From Companilactobacillus zhongbaensis (GTDB lineage: Bacteria; Bacillota; Bacilli; Lactobacillales; Lactobacillaceae), in contig NZ_RHOM01000011.1 in the NCBI RefSeq assembly GCF_003946515.1, forward strand, positions 1 to 64,000: a stretch of DNA of 64,000 nt, read 5' to 3'. The notes beneath the pieces are model-generated. The model saw only the letters and a program-made list of their open reading frames with translations, did no database searches and was not told the origin of the DNA. Below, piece by piece: positions 52,882 through 61,254 of this stretch. Position 1 is the stretch's first letter. Each line of letters begins with the position of its first letter. The position numbers were made by a program, and so were the translations under genes.

Positions 52882-54156
52882 TTAGGCACTTAGTCCTCTT
52901 AGTTTGATGAATAGGTCTTCGTAGAAGGTTTGGACTTTTTGGGCGTTTTTCTTGTCTCTGTTTTTGGTTACGTCTAGGCCTACGAAGTCGTTGTGATCCC
53001 AGCCTTGGACTGGGTCATTGTATTGCCAGACTCCTTTGACGGCTTTGTCTGTGTTTGAGTATTCGAATGGGCCGTTTTCGGTTGTTTGGTCTGGTTGAGC
53101 TGCTTGGCCTATTGGGGCTTTGGCTGAGATTACTGGTACACAGCCGTCGCTTGGCCACCAGTTTGGGTCGTTGCCTTGGTTGCCGATGTAGGCTGCTCCG
53201 ATGCTGAAGTATGGGGCGATGCCTTTGATTGGTTCGGCTCTGCCGGTTAGGCTTTGTTTTGTGGCATTTCCGGCATAGGTGAAGTAGTACTCGTTTGGTG
53301 ATAGGTCAGTTCTTTGAGTTATCTGGTTGGCTCCGTTGATTGATAGGTCGTAGATGGAGTTGTCGTGTGATGTCCAAGCTTTGCTGTTGATTACTCTTTG
53401 GTTGAACTTGGCTAAGCTTTCTCCTTGTTTTCTGACTAGTCCCCATTGATCTAGTTTGTAATCTGTTGCTTGTGGTTTTAAGGTTGTGGAATCTCTTGGC
53501 AAGGATACTCCTAACAAGTTTCCGGTGTTGATGACGTCTCTGACTACTTCGTTGATTGGTGAATTAGTTAGTGGTGTTCCGTTGTGGACTCCGGCAATAG
53601 ATGTAACTGATTGTAACCAGTTGTGACCACCGGCAAAAAGCGGACTGACTTGCTCGCCATTATTTTGGCTGGCAGCAATTTCTTCTTGGTTACCATTTCT
53701 GAGCATGGAATCGAAGTCACGGATCGTTTGGCCACCCATGGAATGTCCGATGATGTGCACTTTGTTCGTGTCGTCTAATTGTGGATAGATCCCAGGATAA
53801 GTCCGGCCATATCTTGCGTGACCGTATTTTTGTGAATGGGCGATCCCGTAGTCAACAGTGCCTCCTTTTAAGTAGGCATAAAGTTCACACATTCTGTCCC
53901 AGTCACTACCGTAAGGGCTGACGACTGCTTCATAGGCCGTACCGTCCCCATATTCTTGGTTCAGCAACTGAACGATATTGTTGGAGCGTCCTCCCCAGTA
54001 TGGGAAGCTGGGGATCTCTTTTTCGCCATAGCCATTTAAGCCATGGACGAAAACTACTGGGTAAGCGTTGGCTGCATCGGCTTGTTCATTGAAACCGAAG
54101 AGTGTAATTACACCAGTGAATAAAAACAGTATAAAGGCAAAACTAAATTTTTTCAT
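52882..54156 (-). CDS. Secreted lipase of the staphylococcal/Geobacillus type
   Basis: 424 residues from the ATG at 54156 (AGGAGGGGAACC upstream). The signal peptide ends near ADAANA. Then PVVFVHGLNGYG (oxyanion hole), the nucleophile in GHSMGGQ, and, by family comparison, an acid Asp (WWPSDGCVPVISA region) and the His in GWDHNDFVG. The lid and Zn region looks like family I.5 lipases. A perfect cre site upstream implies CcpA repression. The 3' half is strongly G+T-rich on the plus strand: 52921-52980 is about 75%. Confidence 0.92.
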   Translation of the reverse strand: MKKFSFAFILFLFTGVITLFGFNEQADAANAYPVVFVHGLNGYGEKEIPSFPYWGGRSNNIVQLLNQEYGDGTAYEAVVSPYGSDWDRMCELYAYLKGGTVDYGIAHSQKYGHARYGRTYPGIYPQLDDTNKVHIIGHSMGGQTIRDFDSMLRNGNQEEIAASQNNGEQVSPLFAGGHNWLQSVTSIAGVHNGTPLTNSPINEVVRDVINTGNLLGVSLPRDSTTLKPQATDYKLDQWGLVRKQGESLAKFNQRVINSKAWTSHDNSIYDLSINGANQITQRTDLSPNEYYFTYAGNATKQSLTGRAEPIKGIAPYFSIGAAYIGNQGNDPNWWPSDGCVPVISAKAPIGQAAQPDQTTENGPFEYSNTDKAVKGVWQYNDPVQGWDHNDFVGLDVTKNRDKKNAQKVQTFYEDLFIKLRGLSA

Positions 54157-54217
54157 GGTTCCCCTCCTATAACGCAAAATGTTGAATGGTTTTATCTTAG
54201 CAAATAAATCGGTCTTG

Positions 54218-54231
54218 TGTAAACGCTTACA
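54218..54231 (-). promoter_or_regulatory. CcpA cre site of the lipase gene
   Basis: TGTAAACGCTTACA is a perfect palindromic cre, about 65 bp before the lipase start. A weaker cre-like sequence, TGTAAACGTTTTAA, lies at 54483-54496 in the same intergenic region, nearer the permease. Confidence 0.75.
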
Positions 54232-54573
54232 GAGAAATAATATTATGTAGCGTCGTTATGTCACCCTAAAAAGCCTGAATTTGGGGTATTTTGCCTATTA
54301 AACTTTTTTTTAATGGAAATTAAGTTGAATATTTTGACATCCATTTTTTGATAAATATCTTTAAATTATTTTACTAAATAATCATTATATTTAAGTTTTA
54401 TGATATATTTATCAAATATCCAATTACGATAAACGGGTGAAAAATTTCTCCTTTTTTGAAAATAGAATGATATTATATATTTTGTAAACGTTTTAATTAT
54501 TTTCTAATAAAAGGTGAAATTAGAAGATTTGGGACGTTTTTTATAGTATGATTGTTTCGAGTATCACAACACA

Positions 54574-54592
54574 TGTTTAGCTTTTTTGAACA
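54574..54592. promoter_or_regulatory. Candidate operator TGTTT-N9-GAACA of permease paralog 2
   Basis: Same half-sites and 9-bp spacing as at 38829 and 38988, again just in front of the permease coding region. The rest of the two promoter regions differs, so this match stands out. Confidence 0.55.
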
Positions 54593-54619
54593 AATGGAGT
54601 TATGAAAGGCGGTACATTC

Positions 54620-55999
54620 TTGGAAGATAAATCTTTAAATAGAAGTTTATCAGCTCGTCAAATGCAGATGATTGCCCTTGGTGGGACAATCGGTGTTGGT
54701 TTATTCATGGGGTCAGCCTCTACTATTAAGTGGACTGGGCCTTCAGTTTTGATTGCTTATGCAATTGCTGGTCTTATTCTATACATGGTTATGCGGGCTC
54801 TCGGAGAGATGATCTATACGGATCCTTCGACAGGCTCATTTGCTAAATTTGGTTCTGAATACATTCATCCGGTTGTCGGATATATTACTGCTTGGAGTAA
54901 CGTTTTCCAGTGGTTAGTTGTTGGTATTAGTGAGGTTATCGCCGTTGGAACTTACTTGGAATTTTGGTGGCCTGATCTTCCTAAATGGGTCGTCGGAGTG
55001 GTCGTTGTTTTGACGCTCTGTTTAGCTAATCTAACTTCAGTTAAGGCCTACGGTGAAATGGAATTTTGGTTCTCCATGATCAAAGTTCTTACTATTATCT
55101 TCATGATCATCATGGGACTGCTCGTTATCTTATTCGGTGTTGGTAATAACGGACACCCTGTAGGCATTAGTAATCTTTGGACTAACGGCGGCTTTTTCAC
55201 CGGAGGTATTAAAGGATTTATTTTCGCCTTATCGATCGTAGTGGCCTCGTATCAAGGTATCGAAGTTATTGGTATCACTGCGGGTGAGGCTGAAAATCCT
55301 CAAAGTAGTATTGTTCACGCGATCAGAACGATCGTTGGTAGAATTTTGATTTTTTATATTGGTGCTATTTTTGTTATCGTTTCGATTTATCCTTGGAACA
55401 AGCTAGGTACGATGGGTTCACCATTTACCGAGACTTTTGCCAAGGTCGGGATCACCTTTGCGGCTGAAATCATTAACTTCGTTGTTTTGACAGCCGCATT
55501 GTCCGGATGTAATTCCGGTATGTTTAGTGCCAGTCGAATGCTCTATACACTCGGACTGCAAAACAACTTGCCTAAGTCATTCAAGAAGATCTCTAAACAC
55601 GGTGTTCCATACATCGCTGTTATTACGATCTCATTAGGTATTTTGATTGGTTTGATCATCAACTTCTTATTACCAGTCTTGTTCCACACACCTAGTGACG
55701 TCTTCGTGGTCGTCTACAGTTCCAGTGTCCTACCTGGTATGGTGCCTTGGTTCGTTATCCTATTCAGTGAGCTACACTTTAGAAGGCTCAACAAAGATAA
55801 GATGAAGAACCATCCGTTCAAAATGCCTTTATATCCATTAAGTAACTACTTATCGATTGCGGCATTACTAGTCATCTTGATTTTCATGTTCTTGAATCCA
55901 GAAACGACCATCTCACTAATGATCGGTGTGGTCTTCTTAGTCTTCATGACCTGTTTCTACTTCATCCGTGAAAAATTTCAAGCCCGTAAAGCAAAATAA
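54620..55999 (+). CDS. Amino-acid permease (APC superfamily, AAT family), paralog 2
   Basis: 459 residues if it starts at TTG 54620, which has AAAGGCGG eight bases upstream and aligns with the ATG of paralog 1 (LEDKSLNRSL against MEQETLNRSL). An ATG at 54602 would add six residues. About 12 helices, the same signature at helix 1, high identity to the 39-kb gene throughout. Substrate unknown. Confidence 0.92.
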   Translation: MEDKSLNRSLSARQMQMIALGGTIGVGLFMGSASTIKWTGPSVLIAYAIAGLILYMVMRALGEMIYTDPSTGSFAKFGSEYIHPVVGYITAWSNVFQWLVVGISEVIAVGTYLEFWWPDLPKWVVGVVVVLTLCLANLTSVKAYGEMEFWFSMIKVLTIIFMIIMGLLVILFGVGNNGHPVGISNLWTNGGFFTGGIKGFIFALSIVVASYQGIEVIGITAGEAENPQSSIVHAIRTIVGRILIFYIGAIFVIVSIYPWNKLGTMGSPFTETFAKVGITFAAEIINFVVLTAALSGCNSGMFSASRMLYTLGLQNNLPKSFKKISKHGVPYIAVITISLGILIGLIINFLLPVLFHTPSDVFVVVYSSSVLPGMVPWFVILFSELHFRRLNKDKMKNHPFKMPLYPLSNYLSIAALLVILIFMFLNPETTISLMIGVVFLVFMTCFYFIREKFQARKAK

Positions 56000-56008
56000 T
56001 TAACTGAT

Positions 56009-56045
56009 CTTCGGCTTTTTAAGTCGGAGATTTTTCTTTCGTTTA
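56009..56045 (+). terminator. Terminator of permease paralog 2
   Basis: GATCTTCGGC and GTCGGAGATTTTTC pair across a short T-rich loop. Confidence 0.65.
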
Positions 56046-56228
56046 TTTTTTGGAAAAAACATTTTTAAAGTCGCCAAATGCGTTGTCATTTCAAGCTTCC
56101 GCCAATATTTTGACTGATCCGTGAAATTTCGCATCGTTTCGTTTATTCAATCCCCTTCCATCGTTAACTTTAAATGTTACAATAAGAATATAAATATTTT
56201 TATAAAATATATAGGGGGATTTATATTT

Positions 56229-56621
56229 ATGAAATTTTCAAAAATTTTAGCTGCCTCACTTGTCTCAGTATCAATGCTTACAGCAGGTATTGGCGCTGCT
56301 GCTCAATTTAGCGAGGCACAAAATGTTGAAGCTGCAAGTAATTTTGATATTCCTATTGGTACTGTTACTCCTGTTAATGGAAGCATTCGTGTAATTCAAC
56401 ACAGACATGGCCAAGTCGTTCGTCTATTCAACTTTGTCGGCGATGATCCTGTCATTTCAACTACACGTTCAGTCCAAAATGGTACTTGGTGGCATACAGA
56501 TAAATACAAGACGGCTCCAAACGAAAACGGTGTAACTACTAAATACTACCGTGTATCCACTAACGAATGGGTCAGCGGTTGGGACGTCCGTGATAGTGAA
56601 TTCCAAACAGGTCACTACTAA
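56229..56621 (+). CDS. Small secreted SLAP-domain-like protein
   Basis: 130 residues from the ATG at 56229 (TAGGGGGATTTAT upstream); the frame runs further upstream without a ribosome site. The signal peptide probably ends at VEAAS. The C-terminal end TKYYRVSTNEWVSGWDV matches the end of SLAP (bacterial surface layer protein) repeats, so it may bind the cell wall. A single short module with no partner domain. Confidence 0.75.
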   Translation: MKFSKILAASLVSVSMLTAGIGAAAQFSEAQNVEAASNFDIPIGTVTPVNGSIRVIQHRHGQVVRLFNFVGDDPVISTTRSVQNGTWWHTDKYKTAPNENGVTTKYYRVSTNEWVSGWDVRDSEFQTGHY

Positions 56622-56650
56622 AATAAAATTAGTCAAAAGCAGATTCTGAA

Positions 56651-56677
56651 AAAGATTCCTTCTTGGAGTCTTTTTTT
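56651..56677 (+). terminator. Terminator of the SLAP-like gene
   Basis: AAAGATTCC, short loop, GGAGTCTTTTTTT. Confidence 0.7.
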
Positions 56678-56793
56678 ATTTTCCACCAATTCTACATTCA
56701 TATTTTTTATTAGAAAATTATTAAAAAAGACTCCATTTAGATTTTGAAAAGCGTAACATAGGGACTATACAATTTTTGATAGGGAGTTTTTTT

Positions 56794-57732
56794 ATGGGTG
56801 TTTTTGTCCAAAGTGTTCAAGGTATTCTGATCATCATTGGGCTGATCGCTGTTGGTTACTATTTAGCTAAACGGGGTTGGTTCTCAGATGAAGCTACTAG
56901 TTTGATTGCTAAGATCGTTACGCAAGTAGCTTTGCCTACTTATATGATCTATACGATCACGCATGATTTTACAGCAAAAAAATTAGTCAAACTGCTGCCA
57001 GATCTGGCCATTCCGGTGCTTTCAATGACCATTTTGATTGGGATCTCGTGGATCATGATCAAAGTGCTACATATCGAAAAAGGTAAACGAGGATTGTTCT
57101 CATCCATGTTCTTCAATTCCAATACCGTCTTCGTTGGATTGCCAGTTAACATGGCCTTATTTGGGACGAAGAGTTTGCCTTACGTGTTGGTCTACTACAT
57201 GGCTAACACGACTTTCTTCTGGACTTTAGGTACTTACTTGATCCAAGCCGATGGTGAAAAAGCCGCTAAGTTCAGTCTGAAAAAAACTTTGGGGAAGGTT
57301 TTTTCACCACCACTACTTGGTTTCATTATTGGTCTAATTTTGGTAGTCATGAACATTAACCTACCAGGATTTTTAATGACCGATTTTGAATATCTCGGTA
57401 ATTTGACCATCCCTCTATCAATGATCTTTATCGGTATTTCGATTGCCCACGCGGGACTTACCAACGTCAGTTTCCACAAGGACAACCTGGGTATTTTATT
57501 TGGACGTTTCATCATGGCTCCAGTTTTGATGTCGATCTTATTCATCTTCATCCCTGGCCCATCATTGATGAAACAAGTCTTCATCATCCAGTCAGCCATG
57601 CCAGTAATGACCAACGCCCCTGTTGTGGCCCGGTTATACGGTGCTGATTCTGATTACGCTGCTATCATGGTTACAGAAACTACCCTCTTAAGTTTGATCG
57701 TCGTACCAATTTTAATGATGATCATAAAATAA
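56794..57732 (+). CDS. Auxin efflux carrier (AEC) family permease
   Basis: 312 residues from the ATG at 56794 (ATAGGGAG upstream). About 10 membrane helices; typical GLIAVGYYLAKRGWF at the first helix and FFNSNTVFVGLPVNMALFG in the middle, ending near AVAR-like NAPVVARLYGAD. In lactic acid bacteria AEC proteins often carry malate or other organic acids. Substrate unknown here. Confidence 0.9.
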   Translation: MGVFVQSVQGILIIIGLIAVGYYLAKRGWFSDEATSLIAKIVTQVALPTYMIYTITHDFTAKKLVKLLPDLAIPVLSMTILIGISWIMIKVLHIEKGKRGLFSSMFFNSNTVFVGLPVNMALFGTKSLPYVLVYYMANTTFFWTLGTYLIQADGEKAAKFSLKKTLGKVFSPPLLGFIIGLILVVMNINLPGFLMTDFEYLGNLTIPLSMIFIGISIAHAGLTNVSFHKDNLGILFGRFIMAPVLMSILFIFIPGPSLMKQVFIIQSAMPVMTNAPVVARLYGADSDYAAIMVTETTLLSLIVVPILMMIIK

Positions 57733-57742
57733 TTTTTTCAAA

Positions 57743-58981
57743 TCAAACAAAAAGGCAACGCTCAAATGTAAAAAATTTGAACGTTGCCTTATTTTTTTGA
57801 ATATTATTGTTACCTTCTACTCCACCTAATTGTTCAGCAAAGTTATCTTTAGGTTGATCTGAACCTTCCAGATGAAGGTCAGCATTCAATTGATGCAAAA
57901 AGTCTAAGAAAGTAGAATTGATACCTAATTGATCTAACTCGGTCAAGGATAGTTTATATCTGATCGAGTCTTCTTGACCTAATTCGACTTTTTGGACCCA
58001 GTTTGGTTCACGGATAGACTCTCGGCCGATCGCAGCGAAGTCGATACCGTTGTCGATAATTTTTTCAGCATCAGCAGGAGTCTCGATCGATCCGACTGAA
58101 ATCAAAGGTAGACGGGCATTGACTGTTTCTTTGATCTTTTGAATGATCGGTTCGTTATCTGACTTGTTATTAAGCGACGTTCTCAATGCATAGCCCATAG
58201 ATACGTGAAGATAGTCGATTTTTTCATTAGCAAGGACATCGATGAACTTTAAGGTATCTTCCAAACGAATTCCTGGTTCTTCAATTTCCTCAGGAGAAAT
58301 ACGATAACCAACGATGAACTTGTCATCAGCGTATTTTTCAACGCTTTCGTTGACCCGCTTAATGATCTCGAGAGCAAAACGCATTCTGTTTTCCAGACTA
58401 CCGCCCCACTTATCAGTTCTTCGGTTAGAGTGTGGTGAGAAAAATTGTTGCATCAAGTAAGTATTGGCACCGTGCAATTCGATCCCGTCAAAACCAGCTT
58501 GAATGGCTCTGCGAGTAGCTTGGCCAAAGTCTTCAATGATTTGTTCGATCTCGTCATTAGAAAGCTCTCTTGGAGTTTCCGCATTAGGACGCAACGCTGC
58601 CACTGGACTAGCCGAAACAGGTTGAACCCCTCGCAAGATCTTGGAATTGGACATTCTACCAGCATGGAAAATTTGTAAAATAGCTTTTGTACCATTTTGC
58701 TTAACAGTATTGGCCAATTTTTTCAAACCAGGCATGAACTTATCATCAGCGACCGAAGGCTCACCCTCGAATCCCTTACCATCAGCAGAAACATTCATAA
58801 CCGGAACAATAAACATCCCCACACCACCAGTATGGATATCAAAGTAACGAAGCTCATCGCGAGAAACGGCTCCATTCTCCAAAGCAGCAGCCTCAGTCAT
58901 AGGAGGAATAACGATCCGATTTTTCACAGTCACACCATTCTTAAAAGTAAATGGCTTTAAAAAATTATATTCCTTACTCAT
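57743..58981 (-). CDS. Old yellow enzyme-type NADH:flavin oxidoreductase
   Basis: 412 residues from the ATG at 58981, the better-spaced of two ATGs after GTGAGG. FMN-binding TIM-barrel: NRIVIPPMTEAAA, QIFHAGRMSN, GFDGIELHGANTYLMQQFFSPHSNRRTDKWGGS-type segment, and ISVGSIETPADAEKII. The last 14 or so residues (ATFKFFTFERCLFV) are encoded by the transcription terminator itself, and the TGA stop lies beyond its T-run. The original stop may have been lost. The 5' end is A+C-rich on the plus strand. Confidence 0.9.
   Translation of the reverse strand: MSKEYNFLKPFTFKNGVTVKNRIVIPPMTEAAALENGAVSRDELRYFDIHTGGVGMFIVPVMNVSADGKGFEGEPSVADDKFMPGLKKLANTVKQNGTKAILQIFHAGRMSNSKILRGVQPVSASPVAALRPNAETPRELSNDEIEQIIEDFGQATRRAIQAGFDGIELHGANTYLMQQFFSPHSNRRTDKWGGSLENRMRFALEIIKRVNESVEKYADDKFIVGYRISPEEIEEPGIRLEDTLKFIDVLANEKIDYLHVSMGYALRTSLNNKSDNEPIIQKIKETVNARLPLISVGSIETPADAEKIIDNGIDFAAIGRESIREPNWVQKVELGQEDSIRYKLSLTELDQLGINSTFLDFLHQLNADLHLEGSDQPKDNFAEQLGGVEGNNNIQKNKATFKFFTFERCLFV
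57752..57790. terminator. Bidirectional terminator overlapping the end of the OYE gene
   Basis: AAGGCAACGCTCAAAT and ATTTGAACGTTGCCTT pair with one mismatch. T-runs exist on both strands, so it serves the AEC permease and the OYE gene. Confidence 0.85.
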
Positions 58982-59069
58982 ATACATAACCTCACTTAAA
59001 AAAATTTACAAGGTCATTGTAGTTGTGAATAGAAAATAATATAAGTACGTACTTTAAAGTGCCTATAAG

Positions 59070-59097
59070 CACAGAGAGCGGAACTCGTTTCAGCATC
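59070..59097 (+). repeat. R2 minimal derivative (ends only)
   Basis: CACAGAGAGCGGAACTCGTT followed by TCAGCATC joins the left end of R2 (CAGAGAGCGGA) directly to its right end (GGAACTCGTTT.AGCATC), with the whole middle missing. It lies between the OYE gene and the next gene in an A+C-rich patch. Confidence 0.65.
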
Positions 59098-59190
59098 ATT
59101 ACGAGAAAAACCAAAAACACAACAAAAAAACCAAGTCCCAGACAAAAAAGTCCAAAACTCAGCAACAATAAATCTAAAACTAAGCCCAAA

Positions 59191-60900
59191 CTACCGACCG
59201 ATCATCCACCAGCGATGACCAGAATGCTTATAAACCGGTATCCGAATCCGAGCCAAAACCAGTACCACTAAACTGATCAAACTAACTACCCAACCAACAA
59301 TGGCCAAAGAAGTCAGGTGATAACTAACTCGGATCACACCACGGTGAAAATCACCCGGCAATTTAGCAGCAACCAACCCATTTTTACTAATAGCAGCTTG
59401 CTTAACAATTTTTCCATTATAACTAAATTCCACTTGATACCCACGATAATTCAACCGTGGTAACATGACGACTTGTCCAGGACGAGCCTTTTCAAAAGCT
59501 ACTTCTGCCTCATGATGATTATCCGAGATAATTGAATATCCTTGTGATTTAGCTAATTTTTTCGGAGTAACTTGATAATCTTGACTAGCGTTATAACGTT
59601 CAAAGTCTCTTGGCTCATACTCACCCATGCTGACACTTAAGGTATAAATATCTTGCGCACGCGTCGACACATTTTGAAGGTTTTCCTTGATCGGAAAGGC
59701 CACTGTTATCATTGCGACAACTGCCAAAAAGACCGTAGTCAATGGCAACTTAAAGTTCCCTGCTTTACTCAACAATTCACCTAAAGCACTGGCGACAACT
59801 AACGTGATCAATGGCAAGACAACGACATCGACCCGACTCATAACTTGCAACAAAACAAATGGTTTAAAAATACTTACGGCAAATTTTACCCAGCTGTAGG
59901 AAACTAAAAATGAGCCGAATAAAATGATGACGACTAACGACTGGGCAATAATTTTATTGTGGAAAATCCGACATTTTTCTTTGAAAATGTAATAACCGAC
60001 CGCAAAGATCAATAAGGCGACGATCAATGAGCCATTCATACTAATGAACTGTTCGGGATCAAAGTACTTATTGTCCATACCTGAAGCATAAACTAACACT
60101 AAGTAGTTGCCGAAGCGATCAGTAGCGGTACTAAGATATTTTTGCGTAGCGTATTGCTGTAAGAATGGCAATAAAAAGACAGCCGTGATCCCTAAAAAAG
60201 AAATAGCGCTCTTGCAAAAAGCCCAGAATATTTGGTGATTTTTGGTCATCGCTTTGATATTCATCAAAACGATCAAGATGATGGCTCCTAAAATAATTAA
60301 AAATGACAAAATATGACTGACTAATAATAACGCCAGCGAAATGAATAAAAGCCACCAGTATTTAACTTCACCATCGAACATCTTGAATAAGCTCAAGATC
60401 ACCAGAGGAATAATAGCAAACGCCGTCAGTTCACCAATGGCTGCCCGAGTGTAGATTACCGTAATGAAATAATATGAACTCAAATATAGTGGTCCCGAAA
60501 CTAACGTCGCCCACCAATTGTGGAACAAGCGGTCCGTGACAAAATTGATCGAAAAAATATTCAAGCCAACAAAAATGACGATATACAAAATATAAGTGTG
60601 ATATAAACTCAGCCCCATCAAACGGATCAAAGCAAAAGGATAGAGCAAGAAATTACCGTAGAAAAAGCCGACTCCGTATCCTAAATGATGCAAATATTCA
60701 AAACCGATAGGATTAGGAAAATGGCCACTAGCAATATTTGAAGCCAGTGTCCTGATACGAGCCATGTGAAAGCCGGGATCATAACCGCCGACCAGACCAC
60801 CTAAAAAAATAGGATAGATGATCAAGATCAGCAACAGTGCATCGACAGCCCATAAAATGTATTTTTGTTTTTTAGTCAATGGCTTCTGCCTTTCCATCAT
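59191..60900 (-). CDS. Large polytopic membrane protein, GT-C/YfhO-like
   Basis: 569 residues with about 11-12 transmembrane helices. After the first helix comes GGYDPGFHMARI, resembling the Asp-containing first loop of GT-C glycosyltransferase-type membrane proteins, and there is a C-terminal extracytoplasmic beta-rich domain (about 450-545). Such proteins are thought to act in surface polysaccharide or teichoic acid decoration. The listed ATG has no clear ribosome site; a TTG seven codons in (60879) has GGAAAGG at good spacing and may be the true start. Confidence 0.75.
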   Translation of the reverse strand: MMERQKPLTKKQKYILWAVDALLLILIIYPIFLGGLVGGYDPGFHMARIRTLASNIASGHFPNPIGFEYLHHLGYGVGFFYGNFLLYPFALIRLMGLSLYHTYILYIVIFVGLNIFSINFVTDRLFHNWWATLVSGPLYLSSYYFITVIYTRAAIGELTAFAIIPLVILSLFKMFDGEVKYWWLLFISLALLLVSHILSFLIILGAIILIVLMNIKAMTKNHQIFWAFCKSAISFLGITAVFLLPFLQQYATQKYLSTATDRFGNYLVLVYASGMDNKYFDPEQFISMNGSLIVALLIFAVGYYIFKEKCRIFHNKIIAQSLVVIILFGSFLVSYSWVKFAVSIFKPFVLLQVMSRVDVVVLPLITLVVASALGELLSKAGNFKLPLTTVFLAVVAMITVAFPIKENLQNVSTRAQDIYTLSVSMGEYEPRDFERYNASQDYQVTPKKLAKSQGYSIISDNHHEAEVAFEKARPGQVVMLPRLNYRGYQVEFSYNGKIVKQAAISKNGLVAAKLPGDFHRGVIRVSYHLTSLAIVGWVVSLISLVVLVLARIRIPVYKHSGHRWWMIGR

Positions 60901-61026
60901 TTGAATTATTGATTATTGATATAACTATAAAATATCACTCACAAATTAATCAATTCCCCCAATTTCCGAGAATCAAGTTTGTCATTTATGAATGATTTTT
61001 TCTTAAATAAGGTCATATTTAAGTTT

Positions 61027-61040
61027 TGAAAGCGATTTCT
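61027..61040. promoter_or_regulatory. Candidate cre site upstream of the APC permease pair
   Basis: TGAAAGCGATTTCT agrees with the cre consensus at most positions. It lies about 220 bp before the permease start, in an AT-rich region of some 350 bp (60901-61254) in which no gene is seen. Confidence 0.4.
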
Positions 61041-61254
61041 TTAATAATAAATTTTGTCTAGACCGTTGATATTACAATATTTAATCTTTAATTGATTCGT
61101 TATTTTTAATAATCTACTCATTAACATGTGATATAATTTAACCTTAAAGAATTCCAAGATGAGGCAGAGGGCAGACCGTGATTTGCTTGGATTATTTATA
61201 AAAAAATCACTGGAGAATTATTAAGTTCCTAGTTACAGAATGGAGGGGGATTGC

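Noticed and set aside
4328-59097. A classical MITE with target-site duplications for R2
   Set aside because: No clear short direct repeats flank the copies, and the ends are not simple terminal inverted repeats. Mobility is therefore only suggested by the deletion derivative and the end duplication.
61140-61254. Lysine riboswitch in front of the APC permease pair (GATGAGGCAGAGG looked suggestive)
   Set aside because: The leader is too short and the remaining conserved lysine-riboswitch segments are not found.
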